The position numbers and the translations under genes were made by a program. A stretch of DNA of 18,532 nucleotides from UKL13-2 sp043768625 (GTDB lineage Bacteria; Pseudomonadota; Gammaproteobacteria; Burkholderiales; Usitatibacteraceae): NCBI GenBank assembly GCA_043768625.1, contig JAYVKG010000110.1, positions 1-18,532 on the forward strand. The letters are read 5' to 3'. Below the pieces are notes generated by a model. It did not search any database and was not told where the DNA came from. It saw nothing but the letters and a program-made list of their open reading frames with translations. Shown in pieces: positions 7,764 to 13,597 of this stretch (positions are counted from its first letter, which is position 1; each line of letters begins with the position of its first letter).

Positions 7764-8478
7764 TGCCTTCGTGTTCATACACGCCGTCTAACCATTTCCC
7801 ATAGAGTCGGTCAGCGAGCCTGCGCAAGCCGGGAAGATAGTGGCTGACGCCGGCCAGGATGTCGTCCGGCGCCTGCACACTTGCAAGTAACGGGTCGGCG
7901 TTCTCATCGGCCCAGTCTGTGCACCAATTTTCAATCATCTCCGGTGTCATCTCGATGTGACATTGCATGGCCAAAGATTTGCCGATGACAAACGCCTGAT
8001 TGGTGCACGCCGCGCTGGTGAGAATGCGTTCCGCGCCAGCCGGAATGGAAAACGTTTCGCCATGCCATTGAAATGTCGTAAGACGTGAAGTGTTCAATCC
8101 CAGCCACGCAGCGGCGATAGGAGAACTGGTAATTTCCATTTCGTTCCAGCCAATTTCTTTTACCGTGTTGCGTGTGACGTAGCCGCCCAGCGCCTTGGAC
8201 ATAAGTTGTCCGCCAAGGCAATGGCCCAGGCATGGCTGGTCGCAGTCGATGGCGCGACGAATTAATTTCAGGATCGGTGCAATCCACGGCAGGTCGTCAT
8301 TTACGCTCATTGGACCTCCCATGAACACCAGCCCTGCGTAGGCATCGCCATCTTCTGGAGGCAACACGCCTTGATCGAGCTTGAAGACGGTGCAGGGAAC
8401 CGCATGCCGGTCAAGAAAGCTGGCAAAGTAACCTGGATGTTCCGCTTTGGAAAATCGAAAAATAGCGACCGGTTTCAT
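7744..8478 (-). CDS. Class I glutamine amidotransferase (GATase1) family protein
   Basis: A stand-alone GATase1-type protein of 244 residues that probably releases ammonia from glutamine or acts on a related amide; the true substrate is unknown. VFMGGPMSVND (51-61) is typical of the family, GHCLGGQL holds the nucleophile C87, and MQCHIEMTP holds H174 and E176, completing the Cys-His-Glu triad. I start at the ATG at 8478 because family members begin with this KPVAIFRF strand; longer in-frame openings would run through the neighbouring gene. No ribosome site is clear. Its 3' end overlaps the convergent yajQ by 20 bases, and its start lies 13 bases from the divergent pseudogene. It is not guaA-like (no synthase domain). 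Confidence 0.88.
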   Translation of the reverse strand: MKPVAIFRFSKAEHPGYFASFLDRHAVPCTVFKLDQGVLPPEDGDAYAGLVFMGGPMSVNDDLPWIAPILKLIRRAIDCDQPCLGHCLGGQLMSKALGGYVTRNTVKEIGWNEMEITSSPIAAAWLGLNTSRLTTFQWHGETFSIPAGAERILTSAACTNQAFVIGKSLAMQCHIEMTPEMIENWCTDWADENADPLLASVQAPDDILAGVSHYLPGLRRLADRLYGKWLDGVYEHEGTNRGNC

Positions 8479-8491
8479 TGGTTTGAAGAAA

Positions 8492-9109
8492 ATGAGCGTC
8501 ACGTATTGTAGCCGCCGCCTGCGCGGTACCGCCATGCTGCTGTTGTTGGCAGGTTGCGCAAACGTATTGGCAGCCGGGATGACGGCCGTGGGGCTGTTCC
8601 GGGCAAGGCGGCTGTGGTCATCAATGGCGCAGCGCCTCGCACCGTTTCGGCGGGGCAAAAACAGCCGGAAGGCGTGACCTTTATCAGCACCGCATCGTCA
8701 ACTGCGGTGCTGGAAATAGCCGGTAAGCGGTATACGCTCAATCTTGGAGAGCATTTCGCCGCACTAAGCGGCGGCGCGACTGGACGAGCCAACGACTGGA
8801 CGAGCCAGCAATACCGTAACGCTGAGTGCCGACACCGTGGGACAGTTTCGGACCCTTGGGCAAATTAACAGCAAATCGGTACGTTTTGTTGTCGACACCG
8901 GCGCAGCGTCGGTCGCACTCCCGGCCAGCGCCGCGCAGAATATCGGCTTCGACTACACCGAGCGCCAGCGGGGCTTTGCGGCGACCGCCACAGGCGTGAT
9001 GCCAACATACCGTGTGATGCTCGATGCGGCGCTGTTGGGTATGAGCTTTCTTAACCGCTTAAAATTGCAACGAGAAAGCGTACAGATGACGCTAACCAAG
9101 CGGCTTTGA
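8492..9109 (+). pseudogene. Broken retropepsin-like aspartic protease (TIGR02281-like)
   Basis: Parts in three segments rebuild a periplasmic clan AA aspartic protease-like protein. An N-terminal export signal with an LLLLAGC stretch (possible lipobox) is in frame from the ATG at 8492. The middle part (from PGKAAVVING to LNLGEHFAAL) is in the next frame. The protease core is back in the first frame with the catalytic-type FVVDTGAASVALP motif, ending in LLGMSFLNRLKLQ. One base is missing near 8597-8601, and a 16-base-period tandem duplication (8777-8807) shifts the frame back. Without both, the intervening first frame stops at 8675-8677. The beta-strand segment expected between YRVMLDA and LLGMSF is also missing. 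Three lesions favour true decay, though assembly error could explain the single-base loss. Confidence 0.8.
8777..8807 (+). repeat. 16-base-period tandem duplication inside the pseudogene
   Basis: The 15 bases CGACTGGACGAGCCA occur at 8777-8791 and again at 8793-8807, one base apart. Removing one 16-base unit restores a continuous reading (GGATGRASNTVTLSAD) into the protease core, so this duplication is the second frameshift lesion. Confidence 0.9.
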
Positions 9110-9158
9110 ATATTCGGGTGAGGCCTGACGGGAGCCAGCCGATAAGTTGACATCGTGC

Positions 9159-9188
9159 TTGCGTTGCCGGCGCCTTTGGTTATATACT
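9159..9188 (+). promoter_or_regulatory. Candidate promoter of the spc-alpha ribosomal cluster
   Basis: A -10-like TATACT (9183-9188, overlapping TATATA at 9181) is preceded at 18 bases by TTGCGT (9159-9164). It is the best sigma70-type site in the 313 bases between the pseudogene and rplN, and would give a leader of about 230 nt. A TTGACA at 9147-9152 is too far (about 30 bases) from this -10 to pair with it. Confidence 0.5.
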
Positions 9189-9206
9189 AGTGGACTTTGC
9201 TGCTCC

Positions 9207-9294
9207 AGCCGTGGCTTCGTCGGCTGATAGTCTGCTTAAAGCGGTTCGCAACTCAGCGCGAACCGATCTGCCTGAAAGTCAGCCGAAGCCGAAA
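9207..9294 (+). ncRNA. Structured 5' leader element upstream of rplN
   Basis: The outer arms GGCTT-CGGCTGA (9213-9217 and 9221-9227, with a 3-base bulge) pair with TCAGCCGAAGCC (9279-9290), giving 12 base pairs. Nested inside is a perfect 8-base-pair hairpin, CGGTTCGC (9242-9249) with GCGAACCG (9258-9265) and an 8-base loop. No T-run follows, so it does not look like an intrinsic terminator. It lies in the presumed untranslated leader of rplN, about 130 bases before its start. A ribosomal-protein autoregulatory site is one possibility; the role is inference. Confidence 0.5.
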
Positions 9295-9422
9295 TCAAGC
9301 GATCGGGCAAAAAGAAGTTTTCTAACCTGCTAGCGATGTCCCCTCGGGATACCGACAGCATAAGACGGATCCAAGACTATTCGTACCACCTGGGTGGCGC
9401 GGAACAAGTTGGAGAAAAAAAC

Positions 9423-9791
9423 ATGATTCAGATGCAGTCGATCCTCGACGTCGCCGATAACACCGGCGCGCGCTCGGTAATGTGTATCAAAGTCCTTGGC
9501 GGCTCCAAGCGTCGCTACGCGGGCATAGGTGACGTCATTAAGGTGAGCATTAAGTCCGCGCAGCCCCGTGGCCGAGTCAAAAAAGGCGAAGTTTACAACG
9601 CCGTGGTGGTTCGCACCGCCAAAGGCGTGCGCCGTAACGATGGTTCGCTCATCAAGTTCGATGGCAATGCTGCTGTACTCTTGAATGCGAAGCTGGAGCC
9701 AATTGGCACGCGCATCTTCGGGCCGGTTACGCGGGAGTTGCGTAACGAGCGCTTCATGAAGATTGTGTCGCTGGCACCTGAAGTCTTGTAA
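9423..9791 (+). CDS. rplN: 50S ribosomal protein L14
   Basis: L14 binds 23S rRNA at the subunit interface near helix 14 of 16S rRNA and contacts L19. The 122-residue length from the ATG at 9423 is exactly that of the family, with the N-terminal IQMQSILDVADNTGARSV signature and the closing FMKIVSLAPEVL. GGAG at 9411-9414 sits 8 bases before the ATG, which decides this start over upstream in-frame codons. It is the first gene of the spc operon here. The gene normally preceding it, rpsQ, is absent; a pseudogene and a leader take its place. rplX follows after 11 bases. Confidence 0.98.
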   Translation: MIQMQSILDVADNTGARSVMCIKVLGGSKRRYAGIGDVIKVSIKSAQPRGRVKKGEVYNAVVVRTAKGVRRNDGSLIKFDGNAAVLLNAKLEPIGTRIFGPVTRELRNERFMKIVSLAPEVL

Positions 9792-9802
9792 GGAGTCGAA
9801 TA

Positions 9803-10123
9803 ATGAGCAAAATTCGAAAAGGCGACCAAGTGGTTGTCCTCACCGGCAGGGACAAAGGCAAACGCGGTACGGTACTTAAAGTGTTGCCTGATTTTGCCCG
9901 CGCGGTGGTTGAAGGTGTGAACCGGGTGAAGAAGCACACCAAGCCAAACCCGATGAAAAATACCACTGGCGGTATTGTCGAAAAAGAAATGTCGATCGAT
10001 TTGTCCAACATCGCTGTTTTCAATCCAGCCACCAGCAAGGCCGATCGCGTTGGTTATAAGACCCTGGGCGACAAACGCAAAGTTCGCGTGTTTCGGTCCA
10101 ACGGTGAAGTTATCGACGCGTAA
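9803..10123 (+). CDS. rplX: 50S ribosomal protein L24
   Basis: L24 is one of two assembly-initiating proteins of the large subunit, binding the 5' domain of 23S rRNA near the exit tunnel. The 106-residue protein has the KOW-type motif near the N-terminus (KGDQVVVLTGRDKGKRGTV) and conserved GVNRVKKHTKPNP. An AAGGAG overlaps the rplN stop and precedes the ATG. In E. coli, S8 represses the spc operon by binding near the rplX-rplE junction; the 20-base junction here shows no obvious S8-type helix. Confidence 0.98.
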   Translation: MSKIRKGDQVVVLTGRDKGKRGTVLKVLPDFARAVVEGVNRVKKHTKPNPMKNTTGGIVEKEMSIDLSNIAVFNPATSKADRVGYKTLGDKRKVRVFRSNGEVIDA

Positions 10124-10143
10124 GGGTGAAAAAAGGGTAAATC

Positions 10144-10683
10144 ATGGTTCGACTACAGACACATTACAAAGATACGATAGCTCCTGCGCTGATGCAGCAG
10201 TTTGGCTATAAATCCATGATGCAGGTACCGCGCATCTCGAAAATTACCCTGAACATGGGTGTGGGCGAGGCAGTCGCTGATAAAAAAATCATGGATCACG
10301 CAGTCGGCGACATGCAGAAAATTGCCGGGCAAAAACCAGTTGTGACGCTGTCGAAGAAATCTATTGCCGGGTTCAAGATTCGCGACGGATATCCAATCGG
10401 TTGCATGGTCACCTTGCGGTCGACCAAGATGTACGAATTTTTAGATCGCCTGATTACCGTTTCACTGCCGCGAGTACGCGATTTCCGCGGTATTTCAGGG
10501 CGCTCTTTTGATGGCCGTGGCAATTACAACATGGGCGTGAAAGAACAGATTATTTTCCCGGAAATCGAGTACGACAAGATTGACGCATTGCGCGGCATGA
10601 ATATTTCGATTACCACCACCGCGAAGACCGATGCAGAAGCAAAAGCATTGCTGGCGGCGTTCAAATTCCCGTTTAGGGGCTAA
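10144..10683 (+). CDS. rplE: 50S ribosomal protein L5
   Basis: L5 binds 5S rRNA and forms part of the central protuberance, touching the P-site tRNA. The 179-residue length is standard. Visible family segments are PRISKITLNMGVGEA near residues 30-44, QKPVVTLSKKSIAGFKIRDGYPIG (conserved core), DFRGISGRSFDGRGNY and EQIIFPEIEYDKID. The ribosome site is weak (AGGGTAAATC). It is followed by rpsN after only 9 bases. No deviation from the family is apparent. Confidence 0.98.
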   Translation: MVRLQTHYKDTIAPALMQQFGYKSMMQVPRISKITLNMGVGEAVADKKIMDHAVGDMQKIAGQKPVVTLSKKSIAGFKIRDGYPIGCMVTLRSTKMYEFLDRLITVSLPRVRDFRGISGRSFDGRGNYNMGVKEQIIFPEIEYDKIDALRGMNISITTTAKTDAEAKALLAAFKFPFRG

Positions 10684-10692
10684 AGGGTCGTC

Positions 10693-10998
10693 ATGGCAAA
10701 ACTGTCTGTCATCAACCGTCAGGAAAAGCGTGAAAAGCTGGTTAAGAAATTTGCCGGTAAGCGCGCCGGTCTTGTCAAAATAATCAACGACCAGAGTTAC
10801 TCCGAGGAGGAGCGCTTTCAAGCGCGACTGAAATTGCAGGCTTTGCCACGTAACGCGAATCCGACCCGCCTGCGCAACCGCTGTGCGATCACCGGTCGTC
10901 CGCGTGGTGTATACAGCAAGTTTGGTTTGGGACGTAACAAATTGCGTGAAATTGCCATGCGTGGCGAAGTGCCAGGCATGGTCAAGGCAAGCTGGTAA
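10693..10998 (+). CDS. rpsN: 30S ribosomal protein S14 (zinc-free long form)
   Basis: S14 sits in the head of the 30S subunit. This is the long, 101-residue form. It lacks the CxxC pairs of the zinc-binding S14 and has a single cysteine in LRNRCAITGRPRGVY. The C-terminal FGLGRNKLREIAMRGEVPGMVKASW region, in part, is diagnostic. The choice of the zinc-independent form means no zinc-responsive paralogue is implied here. It lies between rplE and rpsH in standard spc order, with a GGTCGTC stretch and no strong ribosome site before it. Confidence 0.98.
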   Translation: MAKLSVINRQEKREKLVKKFAGKRAGLVKIINDQSYSEEERFQARLKLQALPRNANPTRLRNRCAITGRPRGVYSKFGLGRNKLREIAMRGEVPGMVKASW

Positions 10999-11022
10999 TC
11001 CTCACGCAAACGGAGACATATT

Positions 11023-11418
11023 ATGAGCATGAGTGACCCAATCGCCGATATGCTGACTCGCATTCGTAATGCGCAGCAGTCGGAAAAAGTCGATGTGACG
11101 ATGCCTTCATCTAAAGTGAAGACGGCAATCGCCAAAGTGTTGAAGGACGAAGGCTATATTGAAGACTTCGCCATCCGCACCATCGAAGGCAAAAATGAAT
11201 TAAACGTAAGTCTCAAGTATTACGCGGGCAAGCCGGTGATCGAAAAAATCGAGCGCATTTCGCGTCCCGGCCTTCGCGTCTACCGGGGCCGTGAAGATAT
11301 AAAACCTGTCATGAACGGATTGGGTGTGGCCATTGTGTCCACCTCCCAGGGCGTAATGACCGATCGCAAAGCGCGCGCTACCGGTGTCGGTGGTGAAGTG
11401 CTGTGCATCGTGGTCTAA
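11023..11418 (+). CDS. rpsH: 30S ribosomal protein S8
   Basis: S8 is a central-domain 16S rRNA binder and, in E. coli, the autogenous repressor of the spc operon. The 131-residue protein opens with MSMSDPIADMLTRIRNAQ and ends with the conserved GVGGEVLCIVV; the RNA-binding STSQGVMTDRKAR loop is intact. The start is the first ATG at 11023 (ATG AGC ATG AGT), as is common in relatives; the second at 11029 is possible. CGGAG at 11011-11015 precedes it. Whether it represses this operon is unknown, since no E. coli-like target is visible. Confidence 0.98.
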   Translation: MSMSDPIADMLTRIRNAQQSEKVDVTMPSSKVKTAIAKVLKDEGYIEDFAIRTIEGKNELNVSLKYYAGKPVIEKIERISRPGLRVYRGREDIKPVMNGLGVAIVSTSQGVMTDRKARATGVGGEVLCIVV

Positions 11419-11428
11419 GGAGACCGAA

Positions 11429-11962
11429 ATGTCACGCGTAGGAAAACTCCCCATTACCGTGCCGGCAAAGGTCGAAGTGACTCTGGCGGCCAATGAAATT
11501 ACCGTCAAGGGTCCGTTGGGCACCTTGAAGCAAGCTTTATCGAATGATGTTGTCATCAAGAAGGATGGCGACAAGATTGTTCTTGAAGCGGCTACCAGCT
11601 CCCAGCAATCCAATGCCATGTCGGGCACCATGAGAGCGCTGGTCGCGAACATGGTTATCGGGGTCGAAAAAGGCTTTGAGAAAAAACTGATGCTGGTCGG
11701 CGTTGGCTACAAAGCGGCAGCGGCAGGCACAAAATTGAATTTAACATTGGGTTTTTCGCATCCGGTGATACACGCCATGCCCGAGGGTGTGAAGTGCGAG
11801 ACACCGGTGCCAACCGAGATTTTGATCAAGGGTATCGATAAGCAGAAGGTCGGCCAAGTCGCCGCCATCGTGCGCGGTTATCGCCCTCCCGAGCCTTACA
11901 AAGGCAAGGGTGTGCGCTACTCCGACGAAAAGATTACCCTCAAAGAGACTAAGAAGAAGTAA
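11429..11962 (+). CDS. rplF: 50S ribosomal protein L6
   Basis: L6 lies near the GTPase-associated region of the 50S subunit. It consists of two similar RNA-binding halves. From the ATG at 11429 the product is 177 residues, starting MSRVGKLPITVPAKVEV and carrying the C-terminal signature RGYRPPEPYKGKGVRY. AAGGAG just after the rpsH stop precedes this ATG; a longer in-frame opening at 11384 would overlap rpsH by 35 bases and is rejected. rplR follows after 11 bases. Confidence 0.98.
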   Translation: MSRVGKLPITVPAKVEVTLAANEITVKGPLGTLKQALSNDVVIKKDGDKIVLEAATSSQQSNAMSGTMRALVANMVIGVEKGFEKKLMLVGVGYKAAAAGTKLNLTLGFSHPVIHAMPEGVKCETPVPTEILIKGIDKQKVGQVAAIVRGYRPPEPYKGKGVRYSDEKITLKETKKK

Positions 11963-11973
11963 ACGAGGCTATC

Positions 11974-12330
11974 ATGATTGACAAAAAGTTATCCCGTCTG
12001 CGCCGTGCTGCGAAAACCCGCGCCACGATTGCTCGCCTTAAAGTTGTTCGCATGACCGTGCATCGTACCAACACGCACATCTACGCACAGATCATCGATG
12101 CTTCCGGCGCGAAAGTGTTGGCGGCTGCATCGACGGTTGAAAAAGAAGTTCGCGGTCAGGTCAAGAACGGCGCCAGCACAAAGGCGGCCGGCGTTGTGGG
12201 TAAGCGCATCGCTGAACGTGCGAAGGCTGCTGGAGTGACTGCAGTTGCGTTTGACCGTTCCGGTTTTGCTTATCAAGGCCGAATTAAAGCTTTGGCTGAT
12301 GCTGCTCGCGAAGCCGGCCTCACGTTCTAA
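11974..12330 (+). CDS. rplR: 50S ribosomal protein L18
   Basis: L18 binds 5S rRNA together with L5 and L25 and attaches it to the large subunit. The 118-residue product has the basic N-terminal tail (KKLSRLRRAAKTRATIARL), the HRTNTHIYAQIID strand and the conserved C-terminal RSGFAYQGRIKALADAAREAG in part. The RMTVHRTN stretch differs slightly from the more usual VFRSN, which is ordinary variation. It sits between rplF and rpsE in the standard order. Confidence 0.97.
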   Translation: MIDKKLSRLRRAAKTRATIARLKVVRMTVHRTNTHIYAQIIDASGAKVLAAASTVEKEVRGQVKNGASTKAAGVVGKRIAERAKAAGVTAVAFDRSGFAYQGRIKALADAAREAGLTF

Positions 12331-12345
12331 TCAAGGATTCGACAA

Positions 12346-12855
12346 ATGGCAAGAAACGATCAGCAGGAAGACAAAGGCGACGGCCTCCGCGAGAAAATGA
12401 TTTCGGTAAACCGTGTCACCAAAGTGGTTAAGGGCGGCCGAATCCTCGCATTTGCCGCGCTTACCGTGGTTGGCGACGGCGATGGTTCGATTGGCATGGG
12501 CAAGGGAAAATCGCGTGAAGTACCAGTTGCGGTGCAAAAAGCCATGGAAATGGCCCGCCGAAAGTTGGTAAAAGTTTCGCTAAAAAACGGCTCACTGCAT
12601 CACGAGGTGATGGGCAAGCACGGCGGCACCAAGGTTTTTATGCAGCCCGCACCGGAAGGTGCCGGCATCAAAGCTGGCGGCGCGATGCGTGCGGTATTTG
12701 AAGTGATGGGGATTACCAACATTTCGGCAAAATGCCATGGCTCAACTAATCCCTACAACGTGGTCCGCGCGACGTTGAATGGCCTGTCCCAAATCAGCCG
12801 TCCCTCGGAAATTGCTGCCAAACGCGGCAAAACCGTCGAAGAAATTTTTGCTTAA
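12346..12855 (+). CDS. rpsE: 30S ribosomal protein S5
   Basis: S5 lies at the mRNA entry site and affects decoding accuracy. The 169-residue product has the N-terminal double-stranded-RNA-binding-like domain (LREKMISVNRVTKVVKGGR, with the glycine-rich VGDGDGSIGMGKGKSREVP) and the C-terminal domain with a GGAMRAVFEVMGITNISAK stretch. The VNRVTKVVKGGR loop corresponds to the region where spectinomycin-resistance changes occur in E. coli; nothing there looks altered. CAAGGA lies upstream of the ATG. Confidence 0.98.
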   Translation: MARNDQQEDKGDGLREKMISVNRVTKVVKGGRILAFAALTVVGDGDGSIGMGKGKSREVPVAVQKAMEMARRKLVKVSLKNGSLHHEVMGKHGGTKVFMQPAPEGAGIKAGGAMRAVFEVMGITNISAKCHGSTNPYNVVRATLNGLSQISRPSEIAAKRGKTVEEIFA

Positions 12856-12873
12856 AGAACACAGAGGCAAAGC

Positions 12874-13059
12874 ATGACTACCGAAAAAACCGTTACGGTG
12901 ACGCTTACGAAAAGCATCATTGGCCGCCTGAAAGCGCATAAAGCCTGCGTTCACGGCTTGGGCTTGAAAAAGCCGCATCAAACCGTCACAGTTATTGATA
13001 CGCCGTCCAATCGCGGCATGATCAATAAAGTTAGCTATCTGCTTCATATAGAAGCTTAG
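12874..13059 (+). CDS. rpmD: 50S ribosomal protein L30
   Basis: L30 is a small, peripheral large-subunit protein. The 61-residue product has the typical VTVTLTKSIIGRLKAHKA start and the GLKKPHQTVTVIDTPSNRGMINKV core in part. AGAGGC lies 8 bases upstream of the ATG. It is followed by a 68-base spacer before rplO that is longer than most in this operon and contains a hairpin. Confidence 0.97.
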   Translation: MTTEKTVTVTLTKSIIGRLKAHKACVHGLGLKKPHQTVTVIDTPSNRGMINKVSYLLHIEA

Positions 13060-13082
13060 GCTACCAGACACATCGTAGAAAT

Positions 13083-13106
13083 GCCGACTGCCGGCGGTAG
13101 CGCGGC
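13083..13106 (+). repeat. Small hairpin in the rpmD-rplO spacer
   Basis: GCCG (13083-13086) pairs with CGGC (13103-13106), and inside it CTGCC (13088-13092) pairs with GGTAG (13096-13100). A run of seven A follows on the plus strand, so as an intrinsic terminator it would work only on the minus strand. It may tune the rplO ribosome site or be an mRNA processing site. Confidence 0.4.
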
Positions 13107-13127
13107 AAAAAAATTAGCGAGAAAACC

Positions 13128-13574
13128 ATGGAACTCAATAACATTAAGCCTGCCGAAGGATCTACCAAGAATCGCCGCCGTGTTGGCCGTGGTATTGGTT
13201 CCGGCTTGGGCAAAACGGCAGGTCGCGGCCACAAAGGCCAAAAGTCGCGTTCGGGTGGTTTCCATAAAGTTGGTTTCGAAGGCGGCCAAATGCCGCTTCA
13301 GCGTCGTTTGCCCAAGCGTGGCTTTATTTCGCTGACGCGCAACGACATTGTTCAGGTGCGTCTTTCGGAAATCGCCGCGATGCCCGTTGACACCATCGAC
13401 CTGGCGGCATTGCAGCAGGCGGGTGTCGTGTCACACAAGGCGCTTGGGGCAAAAGTATTTTTGTCGGGCAAGATCGCGAAAAAAGTGAAGCTGGTGGGCA
13501 TCGGTGTTACCAAGGGTGCAAAAGCTGCCATAGAAGCGGCCGGCGGTGTCATCGAACCCGCGCTGGCAGCCTAA
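13128..13574 (+). CDS. rplO: 50S ribosomal protein L15
   Basis: L15 is a late-assembling large-subunit protein with a long basic extension into 23S rRNA. The 148-residue product has the glycine/arginine-rich N-terminus (RRRVGRGIGSGLGKTAGRGHKGQ), a conserved GFEGGQMPLQRRLPKRGF segment and the globular C-terminal domain ending in AAGGVIEPALAA. The ATG at 13128 begins the family-typical MELNNIKPAEGS. GCGAGA lies upstream. secY follows after 23 bases. Confidence 0.98.
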   Translation: MELNNIKPAEGSTKNRRRVGRGIGSGLGKTAGRGHKGQKSRSGGFHKVGFEGGQMPLQRRLPKRGFISLTRNDIVQVRLSEIAAMPVDTIDLAALQQAGVVSHKALGAKVFLSGKIAKKVKLVGIGVTKGAKAAIEAAGGVIEPALAA

Positions 13575-13597
13575 GCTAGAAAAAACAGGATTACACG

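Larger units (their letters stand above)
9110..9422 (+). other. Gene-free leader region before rplN
   Basis: This 313-base stretch holds the candidate promoter and the nested hairpin element listed separately. The part from about 9300 to 9410 shows no gene, tRNA or recognisable remnant of rpsQ. An in-frame extension of rplN back to 9336 is open but has no ribosome site and no family similarity. GGAG at 9411-9414 is the rplN ribosome site. Confidence 0.7.

Noticed and set aside
8590..8680. Programmed ribosomal frameshift in the protease gene instead of a mutation
   Set aside because: No slippery heptamer or downstream pseudoknot is evident at the first site, and the second shift coincides with a 16-base tandem duplication, which points to mutation.
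9147..9188. Consensus TTGACA at 9147 as the -35 of the rplN promoter
   Set aside because: It lies about 30 bases from the TATACT/TATATA -10, far outside the usual 16-18; TTGCGT at 9159 fits better although weaker.
9300..9420. tRNA gene or rpsQ remnant in the rplN leader
   Set aside because: No cloverleaf, TTCRA T-loop or CCA-type end was found, and no frame resembles S17.
9336..9422. Upstream in-frame extension of rplN by 29 codons
   Set aside because: L14 is 122 residues in the family, the ATG at 9423 has a good GGAG site, and the extra residues resemble nothing in L14 or S17.
10110..10160. E. coli-like S8 repressor site at the rplX-rplE junction
   Set aside because: The junction is A/G-rich with no helix or conserved internal loop that I can fold by eye.
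13081..13335. Plus-strand frame of 84 codons beginning in the rpmD-rplO spacer
   Set aside because: It runs out of frame through rplO, which is a certain gene, and encodes no family motif.
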